DNA of 11,008 bases from Planctomycetota bacterium (GCA_022705365.1 JAKJEP010000023.1:6387-17394); one strand, 5' to 3'. Counted from the first letter of the stretch, positions 1-7,782 are shown. Notes: generated from the letters alone by a model not told the origin. Numbers and translations are program-made.

Positions 1-734
1 TTATCGCGAAAATACTGCTCCAGTTTCACCTTCTCATCCAGATAATCGCTGCTGATATCCTCTCCCGACGGAGCAATCGGCATCACTTTGCCGTCCATAA
101 TCACCTTGACGTCCTCCCGCTTCATCCGCCCGCTGGCGGCACTGACCCCCTCCGCGATCGCCAGCGCCAGCTTCTTGGTTGCCCCCGCACCCGGCTCCAT
201 CTGCACCGTCACCATCGCCGAGGAAACCGGCGTGATATTATTCAGCATCCGCTTGCCGCCCGGATTGATGATCACCTTGGCGCTGGCCACCCCCGGCATC
301 ATCTCCAATATCTTGCCCAGCTCCACCTGTTTCACCACCAGCCGCTTGTCATCCCGCACCGATTCCGGCGTAAAAATATCCGCATCCTCCAGCAGCGACA
401 TAAATCCCACCGACGTATCTTCCGGCAGCGCACCGGCATAAATCAGCATCGCGTAAATCTTCCGCTGCCGGCTCTTGGGAACCAGAATCGTCTCCCCCTT
501 CAGTTCATACTTCTCATTCCAGGTCTCCAGCTTCTGCAGGATGCGATTCTGACTGGCCGCATCCATCGGCTGATCCAGCAGCGCCACCATCTCCCGCTGG
601 GCCGCAAAATCCACCATCATCCACACGGCCACGCACATAAAACCAATCAGCAGCACAATCACCATCTTCTGGCTGAGGGTCAATGCCCCCAACTGGCCCT
701 GTATCTGCTTGATTCTTTGACGAAGGAACTCCAT
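1..734 (-). CDS. fliF: Flagellar M-ring protein FliF, N-terminal part (runs off left edge)
   Basis: FliF forms the MS ring in the inner membrane, the base on which the flagellar rotor and export gate assemble. I translated the open frame from the ATG at 734 to the left edge: about 244 residues with no stop. It starts MEFLRQRIKQIQGQLGAL, and a hydrophobic membrane segment lies at about residues 24-42 (MVIVLLIGFMCVAVWMM). The periplasmic YscJ/FliF-type ring-building region follows. It includes a stretch ending in PGVASAKVIINPGG, which aligns with the classical FliF motif GVKSARVHLAMP, and then SSAMVTVQMEPG, matching the family's A-SVTV-LEPG element. The C-terminal domains, second membrane segment and FliG-binding tail lie outside the window. 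It is the last visible gene of flgB-flgC-fliE-fliF, 30 bases after fliE, with AGAGG eight bases before the ATG. Identification is from motifs plus gene order. Confidence 0.93.
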   Translation of the reverse strand, partial: MEFLRQRIKQIQGQLGALTLSQKMVIVLLIGFMCVAVWMMVDFAAQREMVALLDQPMDAASQNRILQKLETWNEKYELKGETILVPKSRQRKIYAMLIYAGALPEDTSVGFMSLLEDADIFTPESVRDDKRLVVKQVELGKILEMMPGVASAKVIINPGGKRMLNNITPVSSAMVTVQMEPGAGATKKLALAIAEGVSAASGRMKREDVKVIMDGKVMPIAPSGEDISSDYLDEKVKLEQYFRD

Positions 735-764
735 TTCCTATGCCTCTAATTCAGGTTTCGAACC

Positions 765-1079
765 TTACACTCTCATCTGCTTGATTTCATCATACGCATC
801 CATCAGCTTGTTGCGTATCTGCATCAGCGTCTGAAACGCCAGATCCGCCTTCTTCACCGCCGTGAACACTTCCGCCACATTTTCCGTCTTCCCCGTCGCC
901 AGATTGATCCGGGCCGTATCCGCCTCCGTCTGCAAGCGGTTCACTTCATCAATACTTTCCATCAGCACGCTCTTGAAGTCTTTCCCGTCCGCCGTCTTGC
1001 CGGGCGCCTGGGTACTCTTGATATCCGTTCCGGTATTCAGCAGCCCGGAGGTATTGATGGATTGAAATTGCTCTACCAT
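765..1079 (-). CDS. fliE: Flagellar hook-basal body complex protein FliE
   Basis: FliE is a small export substrate that joins the MS ring and export gate to the proximal rod. The 104-residue product has the usual FliE length. It has a variable, polar N-terminus, a helical middle (FKSVLMESIDEVNRLQTEAD) and the diagnostic C-terminal block KADLAFQTLMQIRNKLMDAY followed by DEIKQMRV, which is nearly the family consensus. It lies between flgC (82-base gap) and fliF (30-base gap), the common order for this gene. The gap before it holds short repeats of ACAGGTA and AACAGGTAA just upstream of the ATG but no strong Shine-Dalgarno sequence, so translation may be weak or coupled to flgC. Confidence 0.97.
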   Translation of the reverse strand: MVEQFQSINTSGLLNTGTDIKSTQAPGKTADGKDFKSVLMESIDEVNRLQTEADTARINLATGKTENVAEVFTAVKKADLAFQTLMQIRNKLMDAYDEIKQMRV

Positions 1080-1161
1080 GTTTTCTTTACCTGTTTATCT
1101 GTACCTGTATCTTGCTTCCATCCGTCCTGTCCGCCCGCCGGCTCCGCCGACGGCTATCCTG

Positions 1162-1557
1162 TTATCCCAGCAGCCGCAGCGAACTGTTCAGCATGCTCTT
1201 GCTCAGTTCCACCGCCGTCACATTGGCCTCATACGCCCGGCTCGCCAGCATCATATTGGTCATCTCCGTCAGATAATCGATCCCCGGCAGGCTCACATAC
1301 CCATCCGCATCCGCATACGGATGCGAGGGATCGTATTCCTTCCGATAGACCGCTTCCTGCCGTATCGCCGCCACGTGCACCCCCTGCCCACTCCGGTCCC
1401 GCGCGCCGCTGCCCGTCTGAAATTCCACGCTCCGCCGCTGATAGGGCGTACCATCCGGATTGAACGAATCGATATTCGCCATATTCATCGCGATCGTATT
1501 CATCCGAATCCGCTGCGCCACCAGGCCGGAGGTCGAGATGTCTATTGCTTCCATCAT
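1162..1557 (-). CDS. flgC: Flagellar basal-body rod protein FlgC
   Basis: FlgC is one of the proximal rod proteins exported through the flagellar type III apparatus. The 131-residue product begins with the rod-protein signature (MEAIDISTSGLVAQRIRMNT, then IAMNMANID), the N-terminal helix common to FlgB/FlgC/FlgF/FlgG. It ends with the matching C-terminal helix YLTEMTNMMLASRAYEANV and TAVELSKSMLNSSLRLLG, typical of FlgC. The central insertion contains YQRRSVEF and YDPSHPYADADGYVSLPGID, the standard FlgC core. The first of two adjacent ATGs is chosen because AAGGA lies nine bases before it. It sits 61 bases after flgB in the same transcription direction. Confidence 0.97.
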   Translation of the reverse strand: MMEAIDISTSGLVAQRIRMNTIAMNMANIDSFNPDGTPYQRRSVEFQTGSGARDRSGQGVHVAAIRQEAVYRKEYDPSHPYADADGYVSLPGIDYLTEMTNMMLASRAYEANVTAVELSKSMLNSSLRLLG

Positions 1558-1618
1558 TGCTTCATTTCCTTTTCGGGCCGGCCGTCCGCGGCCGCTTCCG
1601 TTCTCTTATCGCAGTCTC

Positions 1619-2056
1619 TTACAGTCGGCCGCGAATCGCCGTCTCCAAACCGTTATACTGGGCCCGCAGCATCTCCACCGTCACATTGTGACGCAGGGTA
1701 TTCTTGGCCATCTCACTCATCTGCTTTTCCACAAACCGGTTATTGTCGTCATGGAACAAAATATTATTATCTTCCAGCTCCGCCGCCTCCGCCTGCAAGG
1801 TCCCCGAACCATCCCACCGCAAATGTCGGCTCGGCCGCATCTCCAGCGGCCCCGCCCCACCCTTCTGCTCCCTCCGCGCCACCGCCTCCTGCAGCGCCGC
1901 ATCAAACTCCGCCACCGGCAAATCCTGCATTTTGTATCCCGGCGTATCAAAATTACTGATGTTGTTCACCAGTACCGAATGCCGCTGCTGGGTGAAATTC
2001 ATCACCTGCTCCAGCACCGGCACCGCTCCGCGATTCAGCAAACTTTCCAGAAACAT
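1619..2056 (-). CDS. flgB: Flagellar basal-body rod protein FlgB
   Basis: FlgB is a proximal rod subunit that works with FlgC and FliE. The 145-residue product has the FlgB hallmark block RHSVLVNNISNFDTPGYKMQ near residues 25-44, where the NN-ISN-DTPGY core is the rod-protein motif. The C-terminal helix MAKNTLRHNVTVEMLRAQYN followed by GLETAIRGRL is usual for FlgB. The variable middle is charged and glycine-rich. It is the first gene of the flgB-flgC-fliE-fliF run. AAGG lies nine bases before the ATG. The 5' leader is about 120 bases if the sigma-54 promoter at 2190-2204 is used. Confidence 0.97.
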   Translation of the reverse strand: MFLESLLNRGAVPVLEQVMNFTQQRHSVLVNNISNFDTPGYKMQDLPVAEFDAALQEAVARREQKGGAGPLEMRPSRHLRWDGSGTLQAEAAELEDNNILFHDDNNRFVEKQMSEMAKNTLRHNVTVEMLRAQYNGLETAIRGRL

Positions 2057-2189
2057 CTTCTTACCTTACTTTCCATGCCGACGTGTGAATCGTTTTTCCC
2101 TTCGTTACACGTTTCCAGCTTGTCATTCCTGATTCCTTCAAATCCTGTCATTTCCTCATTCGCAGAGACTATCTCAACTTTTCCATCTC

Positions 2190-2204
2190 GCAAAATTCAT
2201 GCCA
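2190..2204 (-). promoter_or_regulatory. Sigma-54 promoter for flgB-flgC-fliE-fliF
   Basis: On the minus strand the sequence is TGGCATGAATTTTGC. Against the sigma-54 consensus TGGCACGrNNNTTGC it differs only at one C. The invariant GG and GC are separated by exactly ten bases, as needed for the -24/-12 elements. The predicted start is near 2178, about 120 bases before the flgB ATG. The neighbouring activator carries the GAFTGA sigma-54 contact motif, which makes the pairing biologically coherent. The match is read by eye; no experiment supports it here. Confidence 0.8.
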
Positions 2205-2249
2205 TCGATTCATCACGTCCGGCTCACCAGCCTTAACCGCTATTCCTTT

Positions 2250-2280
2250 GCCGGTTGCCAAATACCTTTGGCCAGCCGGC
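2250..2280. promoter_or_regulatory. Imperfect dyad upstream of the sigma-54 promoter; candidate activator-binding site
   Basis: Arms GCCGGTTGCCAAA and TTTGGCCAGCCGGC pair over 13 positions with one G-T pair and one bulged C, around the loop TACC. The centre is about 87 bases upstream of the predicted flgB start, a usual distance for an enhancer bound by a NtrC-type activator. The minus strand has no T-run after it, so it does not look like an intrinsic terminator for the upstream genes. The left arm shares TTTGCCGGTT with the stem-loop at 2456-2492. Confidence 0.45.
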
Positions 2281-2455
2281 CTTTCTGCTTTTTTAAAAGA
2301 CACTAAATATAACTCATTTATATATAATCTTTTACATCATTTCCGGCCAGACTGCCCACCTTTCTGCCAGGCCTTTTTCACCGATTTTTTTAAAAAAAAT
2401 ATTCTCCTCATTTTCTGCGCTTCTGAATTTTCCATGTCCGGCTGCTCTTTTCTCC

Positions 2456-2492
2456 CCGGCAAAACCTGCGCGTTTCAGGCAATTTTTGCCGG
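2456..2492 (-). terminator. Stem-loop after the activator gene; possible terminator or second operator
   Basis: Nine perfectly paired bases (CCGGCAAAA with TTTTGCCGG) enclose a second four-base stem (CCTG with CAGG). It begins 15 bases after the stop codon of the sigma-54 activator gene, where the end of a transcript is expected. The minus strand continues with GGAGAAAAG, not a T-run, so if it terminates transcription it would be a non-canonical terminator. It could instead stabilise the mRNA end, or be a DNA site, since it shares TTTGCCGGTT with the dyad at 2250-2280. Confidence 0.4.
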
Positions 2493-2506
2493 TTCCTTTC
2501 CTCTTC

Positions 2507-3871
2507 CTACACCGCCTGCGATAAATTCCATTGTTTCAATTTCATTCCCAGCGTCCGCACTCCGATCCCCAGGGCCTCCGCCGTCTTTTGACGATGCCCG
2601 TGAAACTTCTCCAGCGTCTTTTCAATCAGCTCCCGCTCCACATCCACCAGCCGCATACTCCCGCCTATTTTCGATACGTCCCCCTCCGGCTCCTCCTTCC
2701 GCGAGCCGATATCCAGCCACCCCTGAATCATCTCCGCACTAATCTTCTCGGAACTGGACAGAATCGACACCCGTTCCATCAGGTTTTCCAACTCCCGAAC
2801 ATTGCCCGGCCAGCGGTATTTCTTCAAAAGACCGATCGCCGCCTCGCTCAGCCGGCGCACCGGACGGCCCTCCCGCTCCGCGCTGCGGCGTAGAAAATAA
2901 TCACACAGCAGTTCCAGATCCTCCGCCGCCCGCTCCGCCAGCGTCGGCACCACGATCGGCACCACATTCAGACGATAATACAGATCCTCCCGGAACTTCC
3001 CTTCCCGCACCCAGCTTTCCAGGTCCCGATTCGTCGTCGCCACCACCCGCACATTCACCTGCCGCGTCACGCTGCTGCCCACCCGCTCGAACTCCCGCTC
3101 CTGCAGCACCCGCAGCAGCTTGGCCTGCAACTGCAGGTTCATCTCGCTGATTTCATCCAGCAGAAGGGTCCCGCCGTCGGCCAGTTCAAAACGTCCCATC
3201 CGCACCTGGTCCGCCCCCGTAAACGCCCCCTTCTCATGCCCGAACAATTCACTCTCCAGCAGCGAACTCGACAACGCCGCACAATTCACGCATAGCAGCG
3301 GTTTGTCCGCCCGCGGACTCTGCGCATGTATCTCCCGCGCGATCATCTCCTTGCCGGTTCCCGAATCCCCCCGAATCAGCACCGTGGCGCTGCTCTGCGC
3401 CACCAGCTTGATTTTTTCCATCACCTTCTGAATCGCCTGGCTCCTGCCAATCATCGCCCGCCCCCCCCGCCAGTCCCGTTCGCTGGTCCGATACGCCTCG
3501 TTCTCCTTGATCAGATGCCGGTGCTCCAGCGCCCGTTCGATCAGTAACAGAATCTCATCCGCATCGAACGGCTTCTGGATATAATCAAACGCCCCCTTCC
3601 GCATGGCCGCCGTGGAAATGGTGGCATACGCCGTCATCATCACCACCGGTATCTCGGTCGTGATATTTCGCAGCTCGTCCAGAAAGGTCAGACCATCCAT
3701 TTGCGGCATCTTCAGATCGCTGACGATCACATCAAACGGCTCCTCCCGGATGCGATTCAGCGCCTCCGCCCCCCGTTCCAGGGCCGCCACCGCATGACCG
3801 GCTCGCAAAAGCGTCGCCTGCAGCGAATCCCGCATCATTTCCTTGTCATCCAGGACCAGAATATTTGCCAT
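2507..3871 (-). CDS. Sigma-54-dependent response regulator, NtrC/FlrC type
   Basis: This is a 454-residue three-domain activator that, when phosphorylated, uses ATP to open sigma-54 promoters. Domain 1 (about 1-120) is a receiver with the acidic pair D8-D9, phospho-acceptor D52 in VIVSDLKMPQMDG, T80 and K100. Domain 2 (about 140-370) is the AAA+ module: Walker A GDSGTGKE (168-175), the sigma-54 contact loop GAFTGA (215-220), Walker B GGTLLLDE (233-240), and FREDLYYRL carrying the arginine finger. Domain 3 (about 408-450) is a Fis-type helix-turn-helix with GHRQKTAEALGIGVRTLGMK. All key residues are present. It starts 38 bases after the kinase stop, preceded by AGGAG. Location next to flgB and a sigma-54 promoter points to a flagellar activator like FlrC, FleR or FlgR; that role is inferred, while the biochemical class is clear. 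Confidence 0.93.
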   Translation of the reverse strand: MANILVLDDKEMMRDSLQATLLRAGHAVAALERGAEALNRIREEPFDVIVSDLKMPQMDGLTFLDELRNITTEIPVVMMTAYATISTAAMRKGAFDYIQKPFDADEILLLIERALEHRHLIKENEAYRTSERDWRGGRAMIGRSQAIQKVMEKIKLVAQSSATVLIRGDSGTGKEMIAREIHAQSPRADKPLLCVNCAALSSSLLESELFGHEKGAFTGADQVRMGRFELADGGTLLLDEISEMNLQLQAKLLRVLQEREFERVGSSVTRQVNVRVVATTNRDLESWVREGKFREDLYYRLNVVPIVVPTLAERAAEDLELLCDYFLRRSAEREGRPVRRLSEAAIGLLKKYRWPGNVRELENLMERVSILSSSEKISAEMIQGWLDIGSRKEEPEGDVSKIGGSMRLVDVERELIEKTLEKFHGHRQKTAEALGIGVRTLGMKLKQWNLSQAV

Positions 3872-3909
3872 CCGTAGCTATCTCCTGTTCGTCTCTTCCC
3901 CTCTGCCGC

Positions 3910-4761
3910 CTAGGGAAGCTGAATCGTAAACATCGCTCCGCCATTTTCAGTATTCGTTACCGTAATCAATCCGCCGTGGCAGTCCACCAGCCGGTGCACG
4001 ATCGCCAGCCCCAGCCCCGTGCCGGTATCCTTGGTCGTAAAAAACGGATCAAAAATCCGCCCCATCAGTTCCGGCGGAATCCCCGAGCCGGTATCCGCCA
4101 CCGAGATGCGAATCCGATACTCCGGATCCTCCCGGCTTTCCGCCGCCCGGATCCGCACCACCCCGCCCTCCCCGCAGGCTTCCACGGCATTGAGGATCAG
4201 ATTGGTTAACACCCGCTGCATCATAGGCCCGTCCACACGGACCCGCAGGCGGCTGTCCACGCCGCTTTCGTCCATCGCAATATGCTTGTCGGTAATCCGG
4301 GGCCGAATATAATCCAGCACACTGCTCAGCAGCGACCCAAAGGGAATGCACTCCTTTTCGCACGCCTGATCCTGCGTAAAGGTCAGAATATCATTGACAA
4401 TCAGATCCATATTCTGAATCCCCTTGCTGATTTTCATCGCCCAGCCGTACTGGCTGCTCTGCGGCGCCAGATCCCGCATCAGCAGCGAAGCATACAACTG
4501 CATCCCCCCCAGCGGATTGCGGATTTCATGCGCCATCCCCGCCGCCATCTCCCCCAGCGCCGCCAGCCGGCTCTTCCGCTCCAACTGCTCATTCTTGTGC
4601 TCCAGTTCCTGCCGCAGCCGCACCACTTCGCTCTGCAACTGCTGGTATGACTGGTACATCCGGTTGGTCGTCTCGTTGTACGCCTTGAAAACCGACTCCA
4701 GTTGTTCTATCGCTTCCGACGATATGCCGTTCTGCTTGGTTTCTGATATCATTTCCGTCAT
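3910..4761 (-). CDS. Soluble histidine kinase, FlrB/FleS/FlgS-like partner of the activator
   Basis: This is a cytoplasmic sensor kinase expected to phosphorylate the adjacent response regulator. From the ATG at 4761 it is 283 residues long with no membrane segment. An N-terminal coiled coil (about 30-65, rich in Q/E/R/L) replaces a PAS or transmembrane sensor. The HisKA block follows with the phospho-accepting H78 in MAHEIRNPLGG. The ATPase domain has an N box (NLILNAVEA, N187/N191), the G1 box DTGSGIP (223 on), an F box FDPFFTTK, and the G2 box TGTGLGLAI. The frame also opens with a GTG at 4782 that overlaps the upstream stop as GTGA. I prefer the internal ATG because GAGG lies six bases before it, whereas nothing like a ribosome site precedes the GTG; the alternative adds seven residues. 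What it senses is not visible; export or assembly state is the analogy from FlgS/FlrB. Confidence 0.92.
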   Translation of the reverse strand: MTEMISETKQNGISSEAIEQLESVFKAYNETTNRMYQSYQQLQSEVVRLRQELEHKNEQLERKSRLAALGEMAAGMAHEIRNPLGGMQLYASLLMRDLAPQSSQYGWAMKISKGIQNMDLIVNDILTFTQDQACEKECIPFGSLLSSVLDYIRPRITDKHIAMDESGVDSRLRVRVDGPMMQRVLTNLILNAVEACGEGGVVRIRAAESREDPEYRIRISVADTGSGIPPELMGRIFDPFFTTKDTGTGLGLAIVHRLVDCHGGLITVTNTENGGAMFTIQLP

Positions 4762-4778
4762 CGCTGCCCTCTTCTCCT

Positions 4779-5249
4779 TCACTCACTGGTCGCATCAAAA
4801 TACCGGCTGGCCGACGGCGTGCTCGACGCTTGAACATACGCCTGATTCACCCGCTTGCCCGTAACCGCCCCCTGAATCTCTGCCGCTACCTTCTTCTGCT
4901 GGGTATGGAGCGTCTGGGTATCCGCGGTATCCCGGGCGATAATCTCGCCCAGAATCGCCTGCACACTGTCGATCAGGCCTTTCGCTTCCTCCCGCTGGGC
5001 CGCCGGCAGCGACGCCGACACCTTCTGCCAGTCCGCCCGGATCGGACGCAGCTCCAGGTCGATCAGCGACAGCCGGTCAATCAGCCGCTGCCGGCCCGCC
5101 AGAATCTTCAGCAGCATCTCCGGATCGTTCCCGTCCACCAGCGAAGTCTGCTTCTGCGTCAGCTCCTTCAACTGCCGGTACAAAAACTTCTGCTGCGTCA
5201 AAAGCTGGATCAGCTTACTGCCTATGTCTTTCGCTTCCGTCACTGTCAT
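4779..5249 (-). CDS. FlgN-like flagellar export chaperone
   Basis: This is a 156-residue, almost entirely helical protein. It fits the FlgN family (chaperones that hold hook-filament junction proteins FlgK and FlgL before export). The typical pattern is a first helix with LIQLLTQQKFLYRQLKELTQ, a linker with LVDGNDPEMLLKILAGRQRL, where a residue run such as DG-DPE-L is common in the family, and a long second helical hairpin through residue 125. The last 30 residues are loose and Ser/Thr-rich (YVQASSTPSASRYFDATSE), as in other FlgN proteins. AGGAAGG stands eight bases before the ATG. It lies 19 bases after the TPR gene and abuts the kinase. FlgN proteins are divergent, so the call rests on pattern and flagellar context; another coiled-coil flagellar protein is possible. 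Confidence 0.68.
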   Translation of the reverse strand: MTVTEAKDIGSKLIQLLTQQKFLYRQLKELTQKQTSLVDGNDPEMLLKILAGRQRLIDRLSLIDLELRPIRADWQKVSASLPAAQREEAKGLIDSVQAILGEIIARDTADTQTLHTQQKKVAAEIQGAVTGKRVNQAYVQASSTPSASRYFDATSE

Positions 5250-5268
5250 GGTTTATACCTTCCTGAAA

Positions 5269-7710
5269 TTACCAGAGTCCCGATTTCGCCGTCCAGTCGA
5301 ACCACGCTTCCCATTCCCGGCGGCTGTAGCTTACCGGACCGGCCGCAAACGCCTCGTCCGGCATCTTCCGCAACTGCCAGATCGCCCGCTCATTCGATAT
5401 CCGCGCCTGCTCGATATGCCCCAGATGGATCTGACAATTGATAATCTGGACAAACGCCGCCAGCGCCGTATGGGTCAATTGATACCGCAGCACCGCCTTC
5501 TCATACAAACTCGCCGCCTCCTCGTACCGCGCCAGATCATACAGACAGTCCGCCCGGTACATATACCCGTGCCGCAGGTACATCTCATCCACTTCCCCGC
5601 GCCTCCCCTCCGGGATCTGGCTGTAAAATTCAATCGAACGGTCGAAATAGTTCTTCGCCTCTTCCAGATTCTGGCGACGCAGTTGGGACGTCTTTTCCCG
5701 TTTCAGCATCTCAGCGGGTTCCTGCGACAAATTCCGCAATTGCTCATCCAGCCGCAACCCGCTCTTTCGATACGAATCCCCCGCCAGAAACATCGTCTTG
5801 CCCAAACGCTCATCCTGCGGATAACGATCCACCGCCACCGTCAAAATCTGGATCGCCGAGGCATAATCCGCATTGCGATAATACAGTTCCCCCAGCTCGA
5901 ACATCGCGTTGCGATAATGGACCGACTTCGGAGTCAGGGCACGGTCCTCCAGCACCGATAGCAGCAGGGCCATCGCCTTGTCCTTTTCGGGCGGATCCTG
6001 CCCCAGATAACACTTCGCCAGCGGTATCACCGCATCGGAAGCCGCAATCGATAAGGGATGCCGCTCCCGCAGCAGTGTATAATAGCCGATCGCCTCCGGA
6101 TACCTCCCGATCGACTGCAGAGCCTGGGCCAGATGGAATACCCCGCGCGGCCAACTCGGCTGCCCTTCCCGCTCCGTGACAAACCGTTTCCAGCTCGCAA
6201 TCGACTGGTCCGTATTCCCCGCCTTGTCGTAACAGATCGCCGCATATTCCAGGGCCTCGCCGTACAGCCGGTCATTCCCCACCGACAGGACGGACACCTG
6301 CAAAAAGTTTTCAGCCGCCTGTTCAAAATGCACGCCGGCCTGCTGGGCCTGCTGCTCAAACCAGACCGGCTCCTGGTCCGACGGCTCCTCCTTCGCCACC
6401 GCCGCCTTCTCTTCCGCCAGTTGCTCCATCAACTGCATACCCGTATAATAATGCCGCTGCGCCAGCCGATACGCCAGATCCAGATCCTCCGCCGGCGCCA
6501 GTTGCCGCTCCACTTCCAGAAACCGCAGCGCCAGCGTATTTTCCTTTTCCATCCCCAGCTTGTGGGCCAGTATCGCCAGGCTTTTCTGTATCTGAGCACT
6601 CTCCACCGCCTGATTCAGCGGATTTTTCTCCAGCCAATCCGCCGCTTCCTGATACCGCTCGATCGATTCGTCATACCGCTGCTGCAGCGCAGCGCATTCC
6701 GCCAGCCCCAGCACCGCCCCCACATACCAGTCCTTCCCCATCTGCGTATCCAGCACCAAACGATAAAAATACCACGCATCCTGATCCCGGTACTGCTCAT
6801 AGCTGATTTTGCCCAACTCCAGGGCCACCTGGGCAAAAATATCGCCCCGGCTGGTCATCCGCCCCAATAATTCCCGCAGGATCAGATCCGCCTGATCGTT
6901 CTGCCCGGCATGGCGCAGGGCACTGCCCCGCAAAAACTCCAGCTCCTCGCTATATGGCGTATTCTGGCAGGTTTCCGCTACCGAATTCAGCAATTCCAGA
7001 GCCTGTTCCTCCTGGCCCTGCCGGATCAGCAGGTTCGCCTTCCGGGCGTACGCCCAGGCCTTGTCTTCCAAACCGGTCTGGTCATGCCCCAAAATCACCT
7101 CCAGATGTTCCAGACTGGTGGGAATATAATTCTCCGGTCGGCTGGCCAGATAAATCCCAACCAGATCCTTATGCATCTGCAGCGAATATCCCTCCGCTTG
7201 CCGGATGGCCCGCTGATAACACAGTATGGCCTTGTCCGGCTGGTTTAAACACCAGTAGGCCTGACCCAGATCATAATAAATCTCCGCACTTTCCGGCCCG
7301 TTGGGATCCGGACACCCGCGCGATAAAGATTGGTTGTAATCTTCAACAATTCGCTCATAATTCACCGCCGCCGTCCGATTAAGATACTCATCCAGACCGA
7401 AGGCATGACGCTGCTTCAGCTCCTTGACCCGCGTCCGGGCCGCCAGAAAATGGACCTGCCCTAACTGCTCGTCATCCTCCGCCTCCTGACGCAAAATCTC
7501 CGCCTGACTATAAAACTCGCTGTAACGACCCTGATCCGACAAAACCGACAACCCCTCGTACTTCTGCGCAAAACCATCCACTGCCTCCTCCGGTCGCAGT
7601 TGCATAAGCAATATCACAAATGCGGCCATGGCGAGTATAAACAATGGGATCTGCCATTGTCGGGCCATTGCCTGGCGAAGGGTCATCCTTGAACGCGGCG
7701 ATTCATCCAT
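5269..7710 (-). CDS. Membrane-anchored TPR-repeat protein of unknown function
   Basis: The product is 813 residues. A short basic N-terminus (R6, R8, R12, R17) precedes one hydrophobic segment at about 21-38 (IPLFILAMAAFVILLMQL) without a clear cleavage site. The positive-inside rule puts the rest in the periplasm. Almost all of it is tetratricopeptide-type helical repeats, for example AEIYYDLGQAYWCLNQPDKA, AVLGLAECAALQQRYDESIE, FHLAQALQSIGRYPEAIGYY, AMFELGELYYRNADYASAIQ and RADCLYDLARYEEAASLYEK. TPR arrays bind proteins; no enzyme motif is visible. It ends in an aromatic tail, REWEAWFDWTAKSGLW. AAGG lies ten bases before the ATG; a weak extended -10 (TGGTATAAG) is at 7722-7730 on the minus strand. 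It is first in the tight group with FlgN-like, kinase and activator genes, which suggests a link to flagellar assembly or its sensing. I do not recognise a named homologue. Confidence 0.85.
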   Translation of the reverse strand: MDESPRSRMTLRQAMARQWQIPLFILAMAAFVILLMQLRPEEAVDGFAQKYEGLSVLSDQGRYSEFYSQAEILRQEAEDDEQLGQVHFLAARTRVKELKQRHAFGLDEYLNRTAAVNYERIVEDYNQSLSRGCPDPNGPESAEIYYDLGQAYWCLNQPDKAILCYQRAIRQAEGYSLQMHKDLVGIYLASRPENYIPTSLEHLEVILGHDQTGLEDKAWAYARKANLLIRQGQEEQALELLNSVAETCQNTPYSEELEFLRGSALRHAGQNDQADLILRELLGRMTSRGDIFAQVALELGKISYEQYRDQDAWYFYRLVLDTQMGKDWYVGAVLGLAECAALQQRYDESIERYQEAADWLEKNPLNQAVESAQIQKSLAILAHKLGMEKENTLALRFLEVERQLAPAEDLDLAYRLAQRHYYTGMQLMEQLAEEKAAVAKEEPSDQEPVWFEQQAQQAGVHFEQAAENFLQVSVLSVGNDRLYGEALEYAAICYDKAGNTDQSIASWKRFVTEREGQPSWPRGVFHLAQALQSIGRYPEAIGYYTLLRERHPLSIAASDAVIPLAKCYLGQDPPEKDKAMALLLSVLEDRALTPKSVHYRNAMFELGELYYRNADYASAIQILTVAVDRYPQDERLGKTMFLAGDSYRKSGLRLDEQLRNLSQEPAEMLKREKTSQLRRQNLEEAKNYFDRSIEFYSQIPEGRRGEVDEMYLRHGYMYRADCLYDLARYEEAASLYEKAVLRYQLTHTALAAFVQIINCQIHLGHIEQARISNERAIWQLRKMPDEAFAAGPVSYSRREWEAWFDWTAKSGLW

Positions 7711-7782
7711 AAATAGACGGCCTTATACCACTTAACTGGCTGTGGGTCCTATCCTATTCCTAAATTATTATTTTTTAATTAC

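Larger units (their letters stand above)
2057..2506. other. 450-base regulatory gap between the activator gene and flgB
   Basis: I found no credible gene here. Reading in the direction of transcription (right to left) it holds a strong stem-loop just after the activator stop codon (2456-2492), an A/T palindrome of seven T then eight A (2385-2399), an AT-rich stretch (2286-2335), an imperfect dyad (2250-2280) and a sigma-54 promoter (2190-2204). The last part, 2057-2189, would be the untranslated leader of flgB. The length and content mark it as the control region of the basal-body operon. Confidence 0.7.

Noticed and set aside
1078..2236. Overlapping plus-strand open frames opposite flgB and flgC (1078-1959 and 1460-2236)
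   Set aside because: They are rich in Pro/His/Arg/Ser with no domain; they are shadows of the flagellar genes on the other strand.
2355..2373. TGGCAGAAAGGTGGGCA on the minus strand as another sigma-54 promoter
   Set aside because: GG and GC are 11 bases apart instead of ten, and the TTGC element is poor. The site at 2190-2204 is far better.
2385..2399. T7A8 palindrome as an intrinsic terminator
   Set aside because: There is no GC-rich stem or loop; it is a simple A/T tract about 110 bases after the activator stop, more likely to affect DNA bending.
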